DNA of 64,000 nt from Jaapia argillacea MUCL 33604 (taxonomy: Eukaryota > Basidiomycota > Agaricomycetes > Jaapiales > Jaapiaceae), in contig KL197714.1 of the NCBI GenBank assembly GCA_000697665.1, positions 1,226,049-1,290,048 on the forward strand, given 5' to 3'. The notes below the pieces were generated by a model that was not told the DNA's origin, did no database searches, and saw only the letters and a program-made list of their open reading frames with translations. The position numbers and the translations under genes were made by a program. This document shows positions 36,561 to 48,259 of the stretch, piece by piece; the first letter of the stretch is position 1, and each line of letters begins with the position of its first letter.

Positions 36561-37651
36561 GGAACTTGAAGTGAACGTGCGGGTCCGGCCCTTGGAGGGT
36601 GCGTGTATAATCCGACCAAGACCGCTGAGGGATGCTGGGGCAATAAGCCTCGTTGCGCGAGTGGTGCGTAAAGGTGGTAGATGTCAAGTTGAGGAGCCCA
36701 TTTATAGGGACTCATATCAGTGCTTTTGAAGCACAGGCGTGGCACTTGATTTTTCCTCGAGGGAGGGCTATCAAAAGTGTATAGAAATTCACCTTATTGG
36801 CACATCACCACGGCGACGCACGATTATGATATTCACCTTTCTGGATCCCCTGTTTACGGCTGTTCGGTTGGAGAAATACCTGCCACACCGGTTCATGCCC
36901 GTAGCTAAGGGGGCTTGACCCCTTGAGCCCAAGAAGGTCCACAGACAGAAGGTGGCTTTATCCTTGATCTGTCAGAAAGCTTTCTTCAGGAAGTGAAGGA
37001 CGGTGCGTGCCTCCCCGTGGTACTTGTATAATATTGAGAGAGGGATTCCAAGTGTGTCAGAAGGAAACGAAACAAGGGCAGCTGTAACCAAACCACAAGC
37101 CAAACCGTACGGCATCGTCTCTACCCGAAGACAATTGCACACAAGCTGCGGTGTCCACCATGCACATACTTGGCCCAAGCAAAGCCCATGGAAATAGGGA
37201 CGAACAATATTGCATTGTTCAGGTGGATTATGGCTCCTAGAATAGGAGGCAGCTTGGTTGACGCCAAGCACAATGTCGAGCAAGGTGTCACAGGTTGTCA
37301 CCGAAGCGCCACGCGAGCAGTCCCAGAACGGACTGGACGCCACAGCTCTGGGTCAGATGTCCTCCTCATCATCACCTGCTCAATTCAAAGAACTCTGGAT
37401 TTCCTTCCGCTCCTGCCTTTCTCATCGCATGCCAGACTTTGGGCCCAACAAAACGACGATGATTGCGCCATTTTGGCTATATAATAGCTACAGAACTGCA
37501 GCCAGATAACTACGTACATGGATATGTTTCTGCAGGGATGCTCACCGACCAGAATCCCCATCTCCACACGAAGTACCTTTTCGATCAGGCCATACTTCCC
37601 CCCAAAAGGAATGTGAATATGAAGGTCCGCATTACGTCCTCTCTCGATCCT
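36561..37651. other. Intergenic, no gene seen
   Basis: The upstream part holds a TATAAATGG element on the minus strand near 36700, probably the former promoter of the F-box pseudogene. The rest has only short frames. Confidence 0.45.
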
Positions 37652-37659
37652 TATATAAA
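37652..37659 (+). promoter_or_regulatory. TATA box of the small Cys-rich gene
   Basis: TATATAAA about 150 nt upstream of the ATG at 37804. A long pyrimidine-rich leader with CCTCC repeats follows it, typical of strongly expressed fungal genes. Confidence 0.45.
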
Positions 37660-37803
37660 CCCTTACGAGCGCCCAGACTAGTCTCTTCCTCAACCCAACC
37701 TCCCTCCTTCTCATACCTACAGCTACCAAACTGTAGCCTGCTAGCACCTCCCCCGTATCCATCCTTACCTCCTAGAACCACCCCTCCTCCCTTTCGAGTA
37801 GAT

Positions 37804-38271
37804 ATGGCCACCACCATCGACATCAACGACGCCTGGTTCTGCGAACACCACAAGGAAGTCGTGAGTAACGTCGTGTGCGCTCAATCTCCTGATCGAATCT
37901 GACTTCGATGGCGATTGTTACACAGTGTACTGAGTGCGACTATGATGGACGGGCCGACAACGATGCTGCTTTTGGTGTAAGCCCCTTTAGTCCCTTATCT
38001 CATCGTTGTATCATCAACTCAGAACACGATCTACAGTTCGATCCCGCTGACCGTGAGCCTATGGAAGCTCCTCCTACCACCGTGAACAAGGATGGGTTGC
38101 ATCAATGCAAGAAGCATGGATCCACTGGTACGTTGTCATCCGTCGGCTGCCCTTGGCGTGGGTCTTGACTTTGTGCCTCGCTCTGGTGTAGATTGCAAAC
38201 TATGCTTTGGCTGGAAGAAGCAGATAACGAGGGGTAGAGCTGCGGCCAAGAAGGCTGCGAAGAAAGCATAA
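37804..38271 (+). CDS. Small Cys/His-rich protein, putative zinc binder
   Basis: Four exons: 37804..37860, 37926..37976, 38037..38127, 38192..38271 (92 aa). The sequence shows a CEHH, a CTEC, a CKKH and a CKLC cluster, enough for two metal sites, probably zinc. The C-terminus is a basic Ala/Lys tail (RAAAKKAAKKA), which suggests nucleic-acid or nuclear contact. All introns are short, with clean GT/AG ends. I recognise the general pattern of a small basidiomycete-type protein but no named family or function. Confidence 0.72.
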
Positions 38272-38821
38272 CCTTCCAAGTGTCTCCCTTCGCTGGTGGG
38301 CATTGCTGTCGACGTCGTGTACGTCGTTGGAATTATGTTGTATAATAACTTGAAATTGTTGTAAACTTGTTGTGATATCACTGTGATACTCGAGCGACGG
38401 CAGCGACGACGCGATGTGATTATCATCCTCGTTCCGCTGTGAAAAAATATACCTATGCGAGCTGAAGACAGTGAGTACTACTCTGAGACATCGGGAAGGA
38501 ACAAGCACGGCATGGGCAGTCTGGCAATTATTACGGCGGCACGAAGGGATTTCCGGTGTTCATGGACCCATATTTCCTTCAATTCGATGGTTGTGGTAAC
38601 ACCAAGCCTATGTCGGGAGCGAGTCAGACCTAAAGATACTCGATGGGTCGGAGTACTTATTCAAATGAGGAAAGGTGACTTTGTATGGCGGCGGTATATC
38701 CTCATTAGGAAAGCGGCGGGACCAAGACTTGCAGCACGTTGCGTTTGTTCCTTCATCCACACTGAACCCAAATCCTGTTCGCAACCGCTGGTAATCTCCG
38801 ACATGACTGGTAAGACTCACA
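38272..38821. other. Intergenic, no gene seen
   Basis: The 3' flank of the Cys-rich gene and the promoter of the oxygenase gene. Small frames only. Confidence 0.45.
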
Positions 38822-38827
38822 TATAAA
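38822..38827 (+). promoter_or_regulatory. TATA box of the 2OG oxygenase gene
   Basis: TATAAA 42 nt before the ATG at 38864, on the coding strand. Confidence 0.55.
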
Positions 38828-38863
38828 CCATTTCTTCGCCAAGATGGCCACCAACTGCGAGCT

Positions 38864-40241
38864 ATGCCTTCCTCCGCCTCCCCCAATCAACTTAACATCC
38901 TGAAGCAGGCCATCGGATCTAGGCCGCCTTACTGTAGCGGCACTCTTGGAGTTCCCTCTGAAAGTCTGCTCCTCTTTATCAGCAACGAAACGATATCTGG
39001 GTATGAATTTCCTCGGGAATTCAGGGCTGGCAGATTCAGAGACCTAACCCATCCCTAATTCTTCAGCTCGATTGACTTGGCGAACGCGTCCGAAGCTCAA
39101 CGTTTCAACTGCGAGAACTTGCAGAAGCTTGCGATCCAGCCACGTTTGGTATGAACCAGCAGGACGTGTATGACGAATCTTACCGGAAAGCTGGAAAGCT
39201 TGACCTTCGCCACTTTGCAACTCACTTCAACCCAGACACTGCTGGGTTAGCAGAAGTCATCCGGGAGAATTTGTTGGAAGGGAAAGACGATAACAGGCCC
39301 ATCGGTTTGGAGTTGTATAAGCTGAACGTCTATGGTGAGGGCGACGCTATCAACATCTTTTCCCCTTTGATTGTTGATCGCACGTCTATTATTCAGGTCC
39401 GGGATCCTTCTTCAAGGCTCATAAAGACACACCTCGAGCCCCGAATATGTTCGGGTCACTTGTGGTCGTGTTCCCCGCTAAACATGAAGGAGGCGCTCTA
39501 GTCCTCCGTCACCAGAACAGTGATTGGACTTTCGACGCTGCAAAGGAGCTGTCAAACACACAGCAGCCACAGGTTGCGTACATCGCGTTTTACAGCAATG
39601 TTGAACACGAAGTCATGGAGGTCCAATCGGGATATCGAATTTCCCTCACGTACAACCTCTACTTCACCAAGAGCCGCCCACAAAACACCCCAGCTCTTCC
39701 TCAAACTCAGAGCAGGTTCCTTCGCGCCCTCAGAAGTGTTCTCGATGATAGAACTTTTCTGCCCTATGGCGGCACTCTGGGTTTTGGACTTCGACACCAG
39801 TACCCCCTTCCTGAAGAAGGGGATTTGACGCCTTTGGAAAGCTGTCTCAAAGGTAGCGACGCTGTGGTAATGGAAGTTTGCAGATATCTCGGCCTAGATG
39901 TGTCCCTCCGCGCCATCTACGACGACGACGAACAATCGGTTATGATGAACCACCTTCCTGCCGCGTCCAAGATGTCGGTGGGTGAAGGCCGGAGCATCGT
40001 GGATGCAATGTGTGAAGACCTAGGTGGAGTACTTGTTGACGGCGATGACGACGACGACGACGACGATGACGAGATGGATGAAGACGAGTCGTCGGTTGTT
40101 TGGGTCACTCAATCGTCGGCTCAAAACCGTGATAAGCGGCCTTACATTTATTATGGGAATGAGTCCAGTCTTAGTTTTATTTATGGGGAGGTCTATTTGA
40201 TAGCTCGAGTCCGTCCTTTCAACCGGCGAGCAGTAGCTTAG
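38864..40241 (+). CDS. 2-oxoglutarate/Fe(II) dioxygenase (P4H-like), one-base frame break
   Basis: Exons 38864..39000, 39067..39334 and 39397..40241 encode about 416 aa. A single base is missing after 39102: before it the product reads NASEAQR, after it FQLRELAEACDPATFGMNQQ in another frame. Total exon length is 1250, one short of a multiple of three, which agrees. The iron site is present: His144/Asp146 (HKDTPRAP) and His206 (VEHEV), with Arg216 in GYRISLTYNLY for 2-oxoglutarate. The middle of the domain reads MFGSLVVVFPAKHEGGALVL. The C-terminal region has a run of nine Asp (40046-40072), then a conserved VVWVT...YYGNESSL block. It resembles fungal P4Hc-type proteins; the substrate is unknown. 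It is either a sequencing error or a recently broken gene. Confidence 0.8.
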
Positions 40242-40675
40242 GATATGTTTGATGTCTGCAATAGACGGTGGTCATCTATATTTCCATGTATTACGATGGT
40301 CGTTAAGGATGTTTGTTTGGATTCCAGTGTAAAGGCTCCCGTTCTCCGATTGTTCCAGTTGGGGCTAATCGCTATCGACGAATTGCGGGTATGACCTCCT
40401 TGCGCATGCATAGTTGGCAGATCCAAAGTCACGTTGAGATCAGCAGTTTTCTCCCGTCCATGTGTAAAGTCAATTCTACGCACCGTCGATGACTTGAGCT
40501 TCAATTTTGGCCATGAGCACTCAGCATTGACTCGGTAAACTCGATGATGGTATGGTGAAGGCCAAGTGGAGGCGCGGGAACGTATGCCTCAGCACGTGGC
40601 GATCCGTTCGGCACCGCGTACTGAATTTCTGTCCAGCTCGCTGTGACTGAGTCCACCAAGTTTCAAACACCCACC
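40242..40675. other. Intergenic, promoter of eIF3g
   Basis: No coding signal beyond short frames. The eIF3g ATG is preceded by CACCC. Confidence 0.45.
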
Positions 40676-41917
40676 ATGGCAAGCTCGTATGTATCCTGTC
40701 TGAACTCCCTTCAAATCTGATCCATATCGTTCCAGAATACAGAAGAAATCCTGGGCAGATGATGACGATGAGATCGGTGAGTTCAGCACATCTCATTTTC
40801 TTGACTCAGCTCACATTTGTGAGACGCTCGACAGAGCAACCGAAAATCGAGGATTTCATCGACGAGAACGGGATCCGTACGACGATTGAATATACAACGA
40901 ACGATGAGGGAAAGAAAGTAAAGGTAGGTCTCGATCTTCCAGTCATGTTCTTAGCTGAGAAAGTTTTGATATCGTTCATCGCCTTAGATCACGAGGAAGA
41001 CCAAGCGGGTACTTCAAAAATCACTCGTAGAACACGCCGTGGCCGAACGCCAAAATTGGGCCAAGTTTGGGAAGGAGAAAGGGAACAAGCCAGGTCCTGA
41101 CCGGTCGACTACGACTGTCGCTGAAGATGTTGTGTTAAAATTGAGTGCTGGAAACAAGGTGTGTTCTTCATCCCTTGGCATGCAAGCCTTCCCTATCCGA
41201 TTCGCCTCGTGGTGATACTTTTGATTTCGCAGACAACCGAAGCGGAGCAATCCCCCGAAGCTGCGATGAAAGCTAGCCTTGCCAAATCTGGAGCTGGAAA
41301 GGTCGTCTGTCGTCTCTGCAAAGGCAGTCATTTCACAGCCAAATGTCCATACAAAGAAACTCTGGGTGGTTTGGATGGAACTGGTACGTCAGGATCTCTG
41401 TTTTTCCCTTAGACCAAAACTGACACTACTCCTAATTGTTTCTCAGACGCCCCTCCCGCGTTCGGTGATGATGATGGGGCAGGTCCCTCAGACGCAGCAC
41501 TAGGCGGTGCTCCCTCGGGTCCTTCCACTGGCGGCAAATACGTTCCCCCCTCGAGGCGGAACCGCGGACCGGGCGAGAGTCTCTCCACAGGGCGGGAAGA
41601 CCTTCCCACCCTCCGGGTCACCAACATATCCGAAGACACACAAGAGAACGATTTACGCGAACTGTTTGGTAGCTTTGGTCGGGTGGCCAGAGTTTACGTT
41701 GGTAGGGACAGAGAGACTGGCGCAGGGAAAGGCTTCGCATTTGTTAGCTTTGAAGATAGGTCTGTTGCGCAGAAGGCCATGGAGAAGACGCATGGAAGAG
41801 GTTATGATAACTTGATTTTGAATGTACAGTGGTCTCGTGAGTTGCTTCTCCTCCTCTCTGGAACGTTGTGGTTGGTGTTAATGGGTGTGTTCCCTTGTAG
41901 AACCGAGAGACAAGTGA
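40676..41917 (+). CDS. TIF35: Translation initiation factor eIF3 subunit G
   Basis: Seven exons: 40676..40686, 40736..40776, 40835..40923, 40988..41158, 41233..41383, 41447..41836, 41901..41917 (289 aa, normal length). It is an RNA-binding subunit of eIF3 that supports scanning and reinitiation on the 40S ribosome. The N-terminus KKSWADDDDE is a family hallmark. A CCHC zinc knuckle spans Cys130, Cys133, His137 and Cys142 (CRLCKGSHFTAKC). A Gly/Pro-rich linker ends KYVPPSRR. The C-terminal RRM has RNP2 LRVTNI and RNP1 GKGFAFVSF. The first exon carries only 11 coding bases and the last only 17, which gives QPRDK after the RRM. Confidence 0.96.
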
Positions 41918-42140
41918 TTTCGGACTCCGTTGTGTAGCCCCAGCTTGCGTGTATCTTTGCTTTTGCTCTATTGCATATCCTTGTACACCGCTCGATTTCT
42001 GCTGCTCCTCGATTTCGGTATGGTACAGATGCATTGCGGTCCTCCGACCCCTCCTCAAGTTGTGGAGAAACGCTACAACAAGGCTCAAAACAAGATAGCA
42101 CTATGTAACAATAAGAACTAGATCATATAGACCGACAATG

Positions 42141-43691
42141 TCATTGATACTCGGAAAAAGGCCGTGGTTTCTTCCCTGCAGTCATCCTCCGACATTCATT
42201 TACCAACCTCCTCAACTCTGGAAAAGGTCCAGCAGACACCATACTCATAACGTCCGTCGGGGCATCGCTAAGCTCAGTCTCCGTACCGTCATCATCTCCA
42301 TCTCCTTCGCCTTCAATCTGAGGGAGAGTGCCCAATAGATCACCCGTACAATCCTCCAACCGAATTCCTTGAACAGCGCATTGCTTCCACCACCTCTCCC
42401 ACCTCTCAGTGCACCTCTGATCCGGTCCGTTGGCTCTCTCTAGGTCACTCAGAAGTCCTCGGCTGAGGACTCTGATATATTTGAGAGAGGGGAAGTTGGT
42501 CTTGTTTAGAGCGGCAAAGTTCATATCGTTCGTCCGTCTGATGATATGTGTGCGAAGGGGGTCAACGGAACCGTACGTCGAAGCAAACCCAACCCCGAAC
42601 GCATACAACAGCTTATGACAACCAATATGCGTGATATTCAAATGTGGACGACGAACGAACGGGTTGGTAGGGAGAGCCGTTTGGGCAATTGGTAAACGCC
42701 AGTCTGGATTAAACGAGAACGTCTTGAGAGCAGGACAGAGTTCGAGGATGGTAGGGACGTCGAGGACGGGGATGAAGTTGAGGTCGAGGTAGGTGAGTTG
42801 GGAACCGTGTTCAGATAGGAAATCCATGACATCCGGGAGGTTCTCTCGACTGTTACCGAAATCGAGGGAAAGGTTCCGAAGAACGGGGAGATCCCATCCT
42901 GTTGCTTGATCCAAGAAATCTTCGAAAAAATTTGCGAGGGAGAGTTGGGAGAGGTTTGGGAGGGAAAGTGTGATATTGGCCGCAGCTCCGAGGTGGACGA
43001 CCTCCGAAACTGGTTGGCCGAATTGGATGTAGAGTGATGAGAGGTTTGGGAGGGATTCGAGTGCCCAGATGAGTCGGGGTAAGGCTTCGAATGGAATGGT
43101 CCATTGGACGGATCGAATGGAGTGCGAGCAAAATGTACATAGAGCGTCTGCGATGGGACCGAAGGAGACGTCTATAGGCCAAGTAATGGCGAAAACCTCC
43201 AGGTTCGGACAATGGCGGATGATGGAAACTACTGCGTTCTCCATGTTCTGGATGGAGACGCGTTCTGGGTGGTAGCGTACAAGGTGAAATCGCTTCGTAA
43301 ATTTCCCAACTGTCGATTCTTGGTCCATGAGAGCGCAGAGTTGGCGGAGGCGGGATCCATTCTCGAGAAATACGTATTTGAAGAGGTATTCCGAACCGAT
43401 TTGTCTCCATCTCTTGCATGTGGAGACGATGGCCTTCGGGTGAACGCACGACGGTTAGAATTAGCTGGCTAGAAGAAACGAGATACGCACCTTCTTGGTC
43501 GCATAATTCTTCTTCTGGTCATCAACCAATTTCTCCAGCGGAGATCTCAGAGACCACTCGTTGAACAGAGTCCTGAACCAGGACGATTCGCTCCAAGCGG
43601 TCGGGACGGTGTGATCACGGAAGTGTTCGTCGTATGTCGCAATGTCGAAAATCGACACCCACAACTCTTCTGGTAGATCCAACCTCTCCAT
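42141..43691 (-). CDS. F-box/LRR protein
   Basis: Two exons: 43691..43491 and 43433..42141 (497 aa); the 57-nt intron ends CCCGAAG. The start MERLDLPEELWVSIFDIA is an F-box, completed after the intron by IVSTCKRWRQIGSEYLFKYV. The rest is an irregular leucine-rich repeat array (LPNLSQLSL, LPVLRNLSLDF, LTYLDLNF). The F-box should bind Skp1 in an SCF ubiquitin ligase, and the repeat region would bind the target. The C-terminus has an acidic run (EGDGDDDGTETE). An insertion of about 45 residues lies between the two halves of the F-box, a pattern seen in agaric F-box families. The substrate is unknown. Confidence 0.85.
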
Positions 43692-44084
43692 GGTCTGAAA
43701 ATGTAGTCTCGTGAGTGTCAAGCTCGAAAACGTCCGAAAAGGCTCTCACCCACCGACGTTCACGTTCTCTGCAATTTCTCCACTAGTTTGTAGGTGTAAC
43801 CGAAGGCTGCACTGGGCACTGACTGCAGCCGGTCCACACTTATCCTGCTTCTGGTTCGACGGCAGGGGTTGAAATCTGAGGTCGTCTGGGATCCGGTAAT
43901 ACTGCTTGACCTTGTTCACTGAGTGATTTAAGAGGTTTTTGCTCGGTCAGCCCAGCCAGTCAGGGGAGCAGGAAGGTTCGAACTTGTCATTGCTCGGTGA
44001 TTGCAGGGGTCAGCGGACGTTTTTCGCCCACGTTGCGGCAGAATCGACGTGGTCCGTGTCCTCAAAGGCTCAACTAGTACTTTG
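43692..44084. other. Divergent promoter region between F-box gene and racemase
   Basis: A 393-bp interval between divergently transcribed genes. No other gene is visible. Confidence 0.45.
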
Positions 44085-44932
44085 ATGAGCTCCACGACGA
44101 CCGTAACGACGATGGATTCATCCTCCTGGTCTACAATTCTAGTAATCAACCCCAACTCCTCGAAATCAGTCACAGAAGGCCTGAGAGCTGCGCTCAAACC
44201 TCTCGAGGAGCCATTTGGCCAGCAGTTGAAGATTAACTATCTTTATTGCACTGGTCATCCCGATGCTCCCCCATCAATCGACGACGCTGTTACTTCTACA
44301 TTATCTGCAGCCGCTTGTTTTCCCTATATCCCATACGACCAACACGAAGGTTTCCTGGTTTGCTGCTGTATGCTACAGTCTCAACGTCATTCCTGCACAA
44401 TGTCCGACTCACTGGCACAGTCAGTGACCATCCATTGACCCATATGCTTCGGCAAGTCACCGACAAGCCCGTCGTTGGTATATTCGAAGCAGCCATCTCT
44501 CATGCTCTCTTGGTCGGGAAGCGTTTCGGCATCATCACGACTGGCGTGGCCTGGAAGGTTCCCCTCAGCGATGGAGTTAGATCATTCATGGGAGGAGTGT
44601 CGGATAGGTTCGTTGGCGTTGAGTGCACGGGATTGGGTGTTGTGGAGTTGAAGACAGGCAGTGCGCGTAAGATCGAAGACGCTGTAAAAGCGGCGTCCGT
44701 CAGGATTGCAGAGCGAGGTGCCGATGTTATATTGTTGGGTTGCGCAGGTGAGCTCACTTTACAACTCAAGATTCTGACTCGTTTCTGAAAAACTTACCCA
44801 GGTATGGCGGGGATGGAGGCTACAGTGATGAGCGGTGTCGCGGAAGCTGGCCTCCCACCTGTCAAAGTAGTTGACGGTGCCAAAGCTGGTTTGATCTTGG
44901 TATCCGGTCTGGTCAAAGCAGCAGAGTTGTGA
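44085..44932 (+). CDS. Asp/Glu/hydantoin racemase family protein
   Basis: Three exons: 44085..44367, 44421..44747, 44802..44932 (246 aa). A second ATG at 44112 has a better context and would remove nine residues. The N-terminal strand ILVINPNSSKSVT is the family opening. The first catalytic Cys lies in GFLVCCFSDHPL, formed across intron 1. The second Cys is in the VILLGCAGMAGME block. These two cysteines act as acid and base in hydantoin and Asp/Glu racemases. The yeast relative is DCG1, linked to allantoin genes. It runs tail to tail (219 bp apart) with a hydantoinase-type gene, supporting a role in ureide or hydantoin metabolism, in the cytosol. The actual substrate is not shown by sequence. 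Confidence 0.9.
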
Positions 44933-45151
44933 AGCGAGTTTCTTCGCTTGCGGTTGTTGTCGACTGGTGCAGAATCCACCACGTTAGACTTTAGTAAGGT
45001 CAGTATGTTTGACAATGGCAGATCATTCAAATCCCTCGTACTTGTGATGACAAATGTCACCTCTATTTTTCGTGTCGGGATAAAACAAAGTGATTGGAGT
45101 CGTGCTCCTATCAACGCGCCTCCTCGACTAAGCGGAAGAATAGCATCTGGT

Positions 45152-48100
45152 CTACGCATATTCCAAAACGACACTCTTCGGCTCCACAAACACTCCCAGT
45201 GGTACATACCCAATATCCGGGTACCCAAATGCACCGGTCCCGCCAATCTCAAGTCCTCTTTTCGTCGCACTCCATCTTGGTGAACAAGTGATTCCGAGTA
45301 CTGTAACCTTCAACCCATATCTAAACTCTGGGACACCCAGCGCCTTGCCCGATTGACTGTCCAAAACAGATATCAGATCTGGGACCATGGCGATGTAGCG
45401 AGGAGGGGAAGTGGGCGAGGGATGGTGGGCCGCATAGATATTCTCGTTCTTGAACGGGATCTTGAGTTGGCCGCCTGTTACCACTGGTTCGTATCCCGAA
45501 CCATACGCGGCCACCGACGATCCTCGATCCTCTTCATCTTCTTCAGGAAGCTGCTGGATTGTAATTTCCCCATATGAATGCCCCTTGATCAATCTCCGCT
45601 CCACCGCGACAATTTTACCTCGGAATAAGATCTTCGCACTCTTCGTCCCACCAATCTCATCCACAATCTGCTCTGCAACCCTGTTCAACGTATTCCTTGC
45701 TTTCGCTCTCGCGATACACCTCCCAATTCTCCACGCCAACGACAGCGTATTCATCACTCCATAATTGCGGACGCGATCGGTGGTAGTAGGCTTAGCAGCC
45801 ATCCCCACCCTCGAACCCATCTCCGAACAAGAAGCTCGTAAAGCTCGATCCACGATCTCATCGTCCGTCGTCTTGGTCATCAAGATATGTTTCCCATCCC
45901 CAGACGCGATCGCACAAGGGACCAACTGTCCAGTCTCGTGTACGCACAACGTAGTCTGCCAATACGTCGGATACGCCCTCCCCATCCAATCCGCATCGAT
46001 AACTGGCCTATCAAAGAATTTTGTCGAACCAAGTAGGAGAGGCTGCAAACCGTTTGCACCACCGATCTCGAGGCCCATGACAGCGTCGAACGAATCGTGT
46101 CGGAGATAATCCATCAATTCGCGAATGGCGTCGATGGTTTCGTTCGCTGCTAGTCGTTCGACTGACACTGCTGGTGAACCCATATGACCACCCCAGTAAA
46201 TGTTGGCGTCGGGATGGAGGTGGGAAGCATCGATGATGCGGATGGTGTGACCTTGGCGAAGTTGATCACGGAGTTGGATGTATTCGGGGAAAGGAGAGCC
46301 TCCGCCTGCGCATCCTAGGACGTAACAACCGTCGGCGAGCCACGCAACGTCTACTTCGGATACTATCCATTCTGGATGTCTGGAAGTTTTGGAGGTGAGG
46401 ACTCGAGGATGATATGCGTCCACATCAACAGCGGCAGAAGGCATATCCTTCACCTGGGCTTTCACAGCCTTTCGTCTCTCGGGTACTAGGTCAGCTTCTT
46501 CGACCCCGGCATCAACTGGTTCTTCGTCGACATCGTTACCCTCCGATATTCCATCGAGTTCCCCGACAGCTTTAACGATGATCCGAACCTGATTAGCGAC
46601 ATACTGCAGTGGTATCGTCTCGACTTCCACTACCTCTGCGCTCCCCTTCCTTGCCCCATTCGCCACAGCCCTGCTCAAAGCCATCTCTTTTGCACGTTCC
46701 ACAGCTGAAGCCAAAGTTTGTTCAGCTGTGTTCTGTATCAGGTCCACTGTCCCTCCAACTTTAGATATTGCTGCTCCGACGGCGTTGGCAACGTCGTGGA
46801 AGGGTGGGCAGATGAGTTTGGATACGCCTGCTAGGTTGGTTGGGGCGATGATGGATCCACCTCCAACTAGAAGGACGGGCAAAGGTTCTGGAGAGGTTTT
46901 CATGATATCGATGACGCCTTCTAAGAGTGCTTTGACACGCGCTTGGGCGTGTTCTACGATGGTCTGATCCAGATCGCGAACGAGGGACGGGTTGCCGAGG
47001 GGTGTCCCAGCAGCAACGGTTATGTCAGTTGCTGTGAGGACCTCTCCACCGAATACCTTGGCCTCCGTTGTGAGGAAATGTCCAACGGAATCAGGGCCCA
47101 CTGTCGTGATAGGTCCGCGGTTGCTCTCTCCACCACCATCTTGAACGCGAACGATGGACCCACCGCCTAGGCCAATAGATTCGAGGTGGGGCATGGAGTA
47201 GTTGATTCGAACACCAGCGACTGTCACATAGGCTGAGGCTTGACGAGGAAAGCCAGATGGGAGGAGCACGCCAACATCTGTAGTGGTCCCTCCGATATCA
47301 ACTACGATTGTCGACGTCCTTCCCTCTCCCTTCCCTCCATTATCCAAACCTCCCAGATATGCAGCGCCTCTCATTGAGTTGGTCGCCCCAGATGAAAATG
47401 TTCGTATCGGCAAGCGTGCAGCAGACGTAGCATCCACCAATGTTCCGTCATTCTGGGTGAGGTAGAGAGGACATGCTTGGAGGTTGAGTCTTCTCATCGC
47501 TGATTTGAAACCACGGATTGTACGACGGGCGAATTTGAGGATCGAAGCGTTCAAGATTGAAGCATTTTCGCGTTCTAGGAAACCGATGTTGGAGACTTGG
47601 TGGGAGCAGACGACGTCCACCCCTGGCAGTTCTCGGAGGATGATTTCTCGAACTTTGGATTCCTGTCTGGACGCATCCAAATTGACGTTTGTGGGATGTC
47701 AGGGTGGCGCTGAGGATAGGAGCACTTACTGATGATGGTCATCAATGGGTGAGTACACACCGGCCACAACAATTGATGTGATCCCTCTCTCCTTGATCGC
47801 TCTACACTCCCGGACCACTTGGTTCTCATCTACCGGAGCCTCCTGCGACCCATCAATGTGCAAACCCCCATCCACATACGCACAATACCCATTCATAATC
47901 TCCTTCAACTCCATCGGGAAATCCGAAAAAGGCGGGACCTCCCTCGTGAACGATTTCGATAAACGTATCACGGCGACTTTGGATAACCTCCTCGCATCAT
48001 GTTCGACCACTGCATTGATGAAATGTGTGGTTCCGACTATCAAGCATGCTATGGAATCGAGAGGGATGGCAGATTGTTGGAGAACGGCGAGGACGGCGGT

Positions 48101-48259
48101 TTCGATACCGTCTGTTACGTTTGGTGTAGTTGCAGTTTTGTGATGGGCGATGACGCCTCGAGTGGTCGAGTGGAGGGCTTGGGTGTCTAGGAGGACGGAG
48201 TCTGTGTTGGTTCCGCCGACGTCTACGCCTATACGGATCGTCTTTTGAGGGATTGTCAT
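45152..48259 (-). CDS. Hydantoinase/oxoprolinase fused to DUF917
   Basis: Two exons: 48259..47730 and 47666..45152 (1014 aa). Residues 1-190 are a HyuA N-terminal domain (IGVDVGGTNTD). Residues ~200-545 are the hydantoinase A/oxoprolinase domain, with the nucleotide motif DIGGTTTD (300-307) and LVGGGSI. Residues ~615-1010 match DUF917 (S-methylthiohydantoin desulfurase-like), with VLGCAGGGSP and YWGGHMGSP. HyuA-type enzymes cleave cyclic amides with ATP, usually with a separate HyuB partner, which is not in this window. Splicing uses the CCAG before ACAGGAATCC; the next AG would shift the frame. An acidic, poorly conserved linker joins the halves. The product is probably cytosolic. Its neighbour is a racemase of the same pathway type. 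Confidence 0.92.

Noticed and set aside
39917-40108. Serine-run minus frame
   Set aside because: It is the antisense shadow of the Asp repeat in the 2OG oxygenase.
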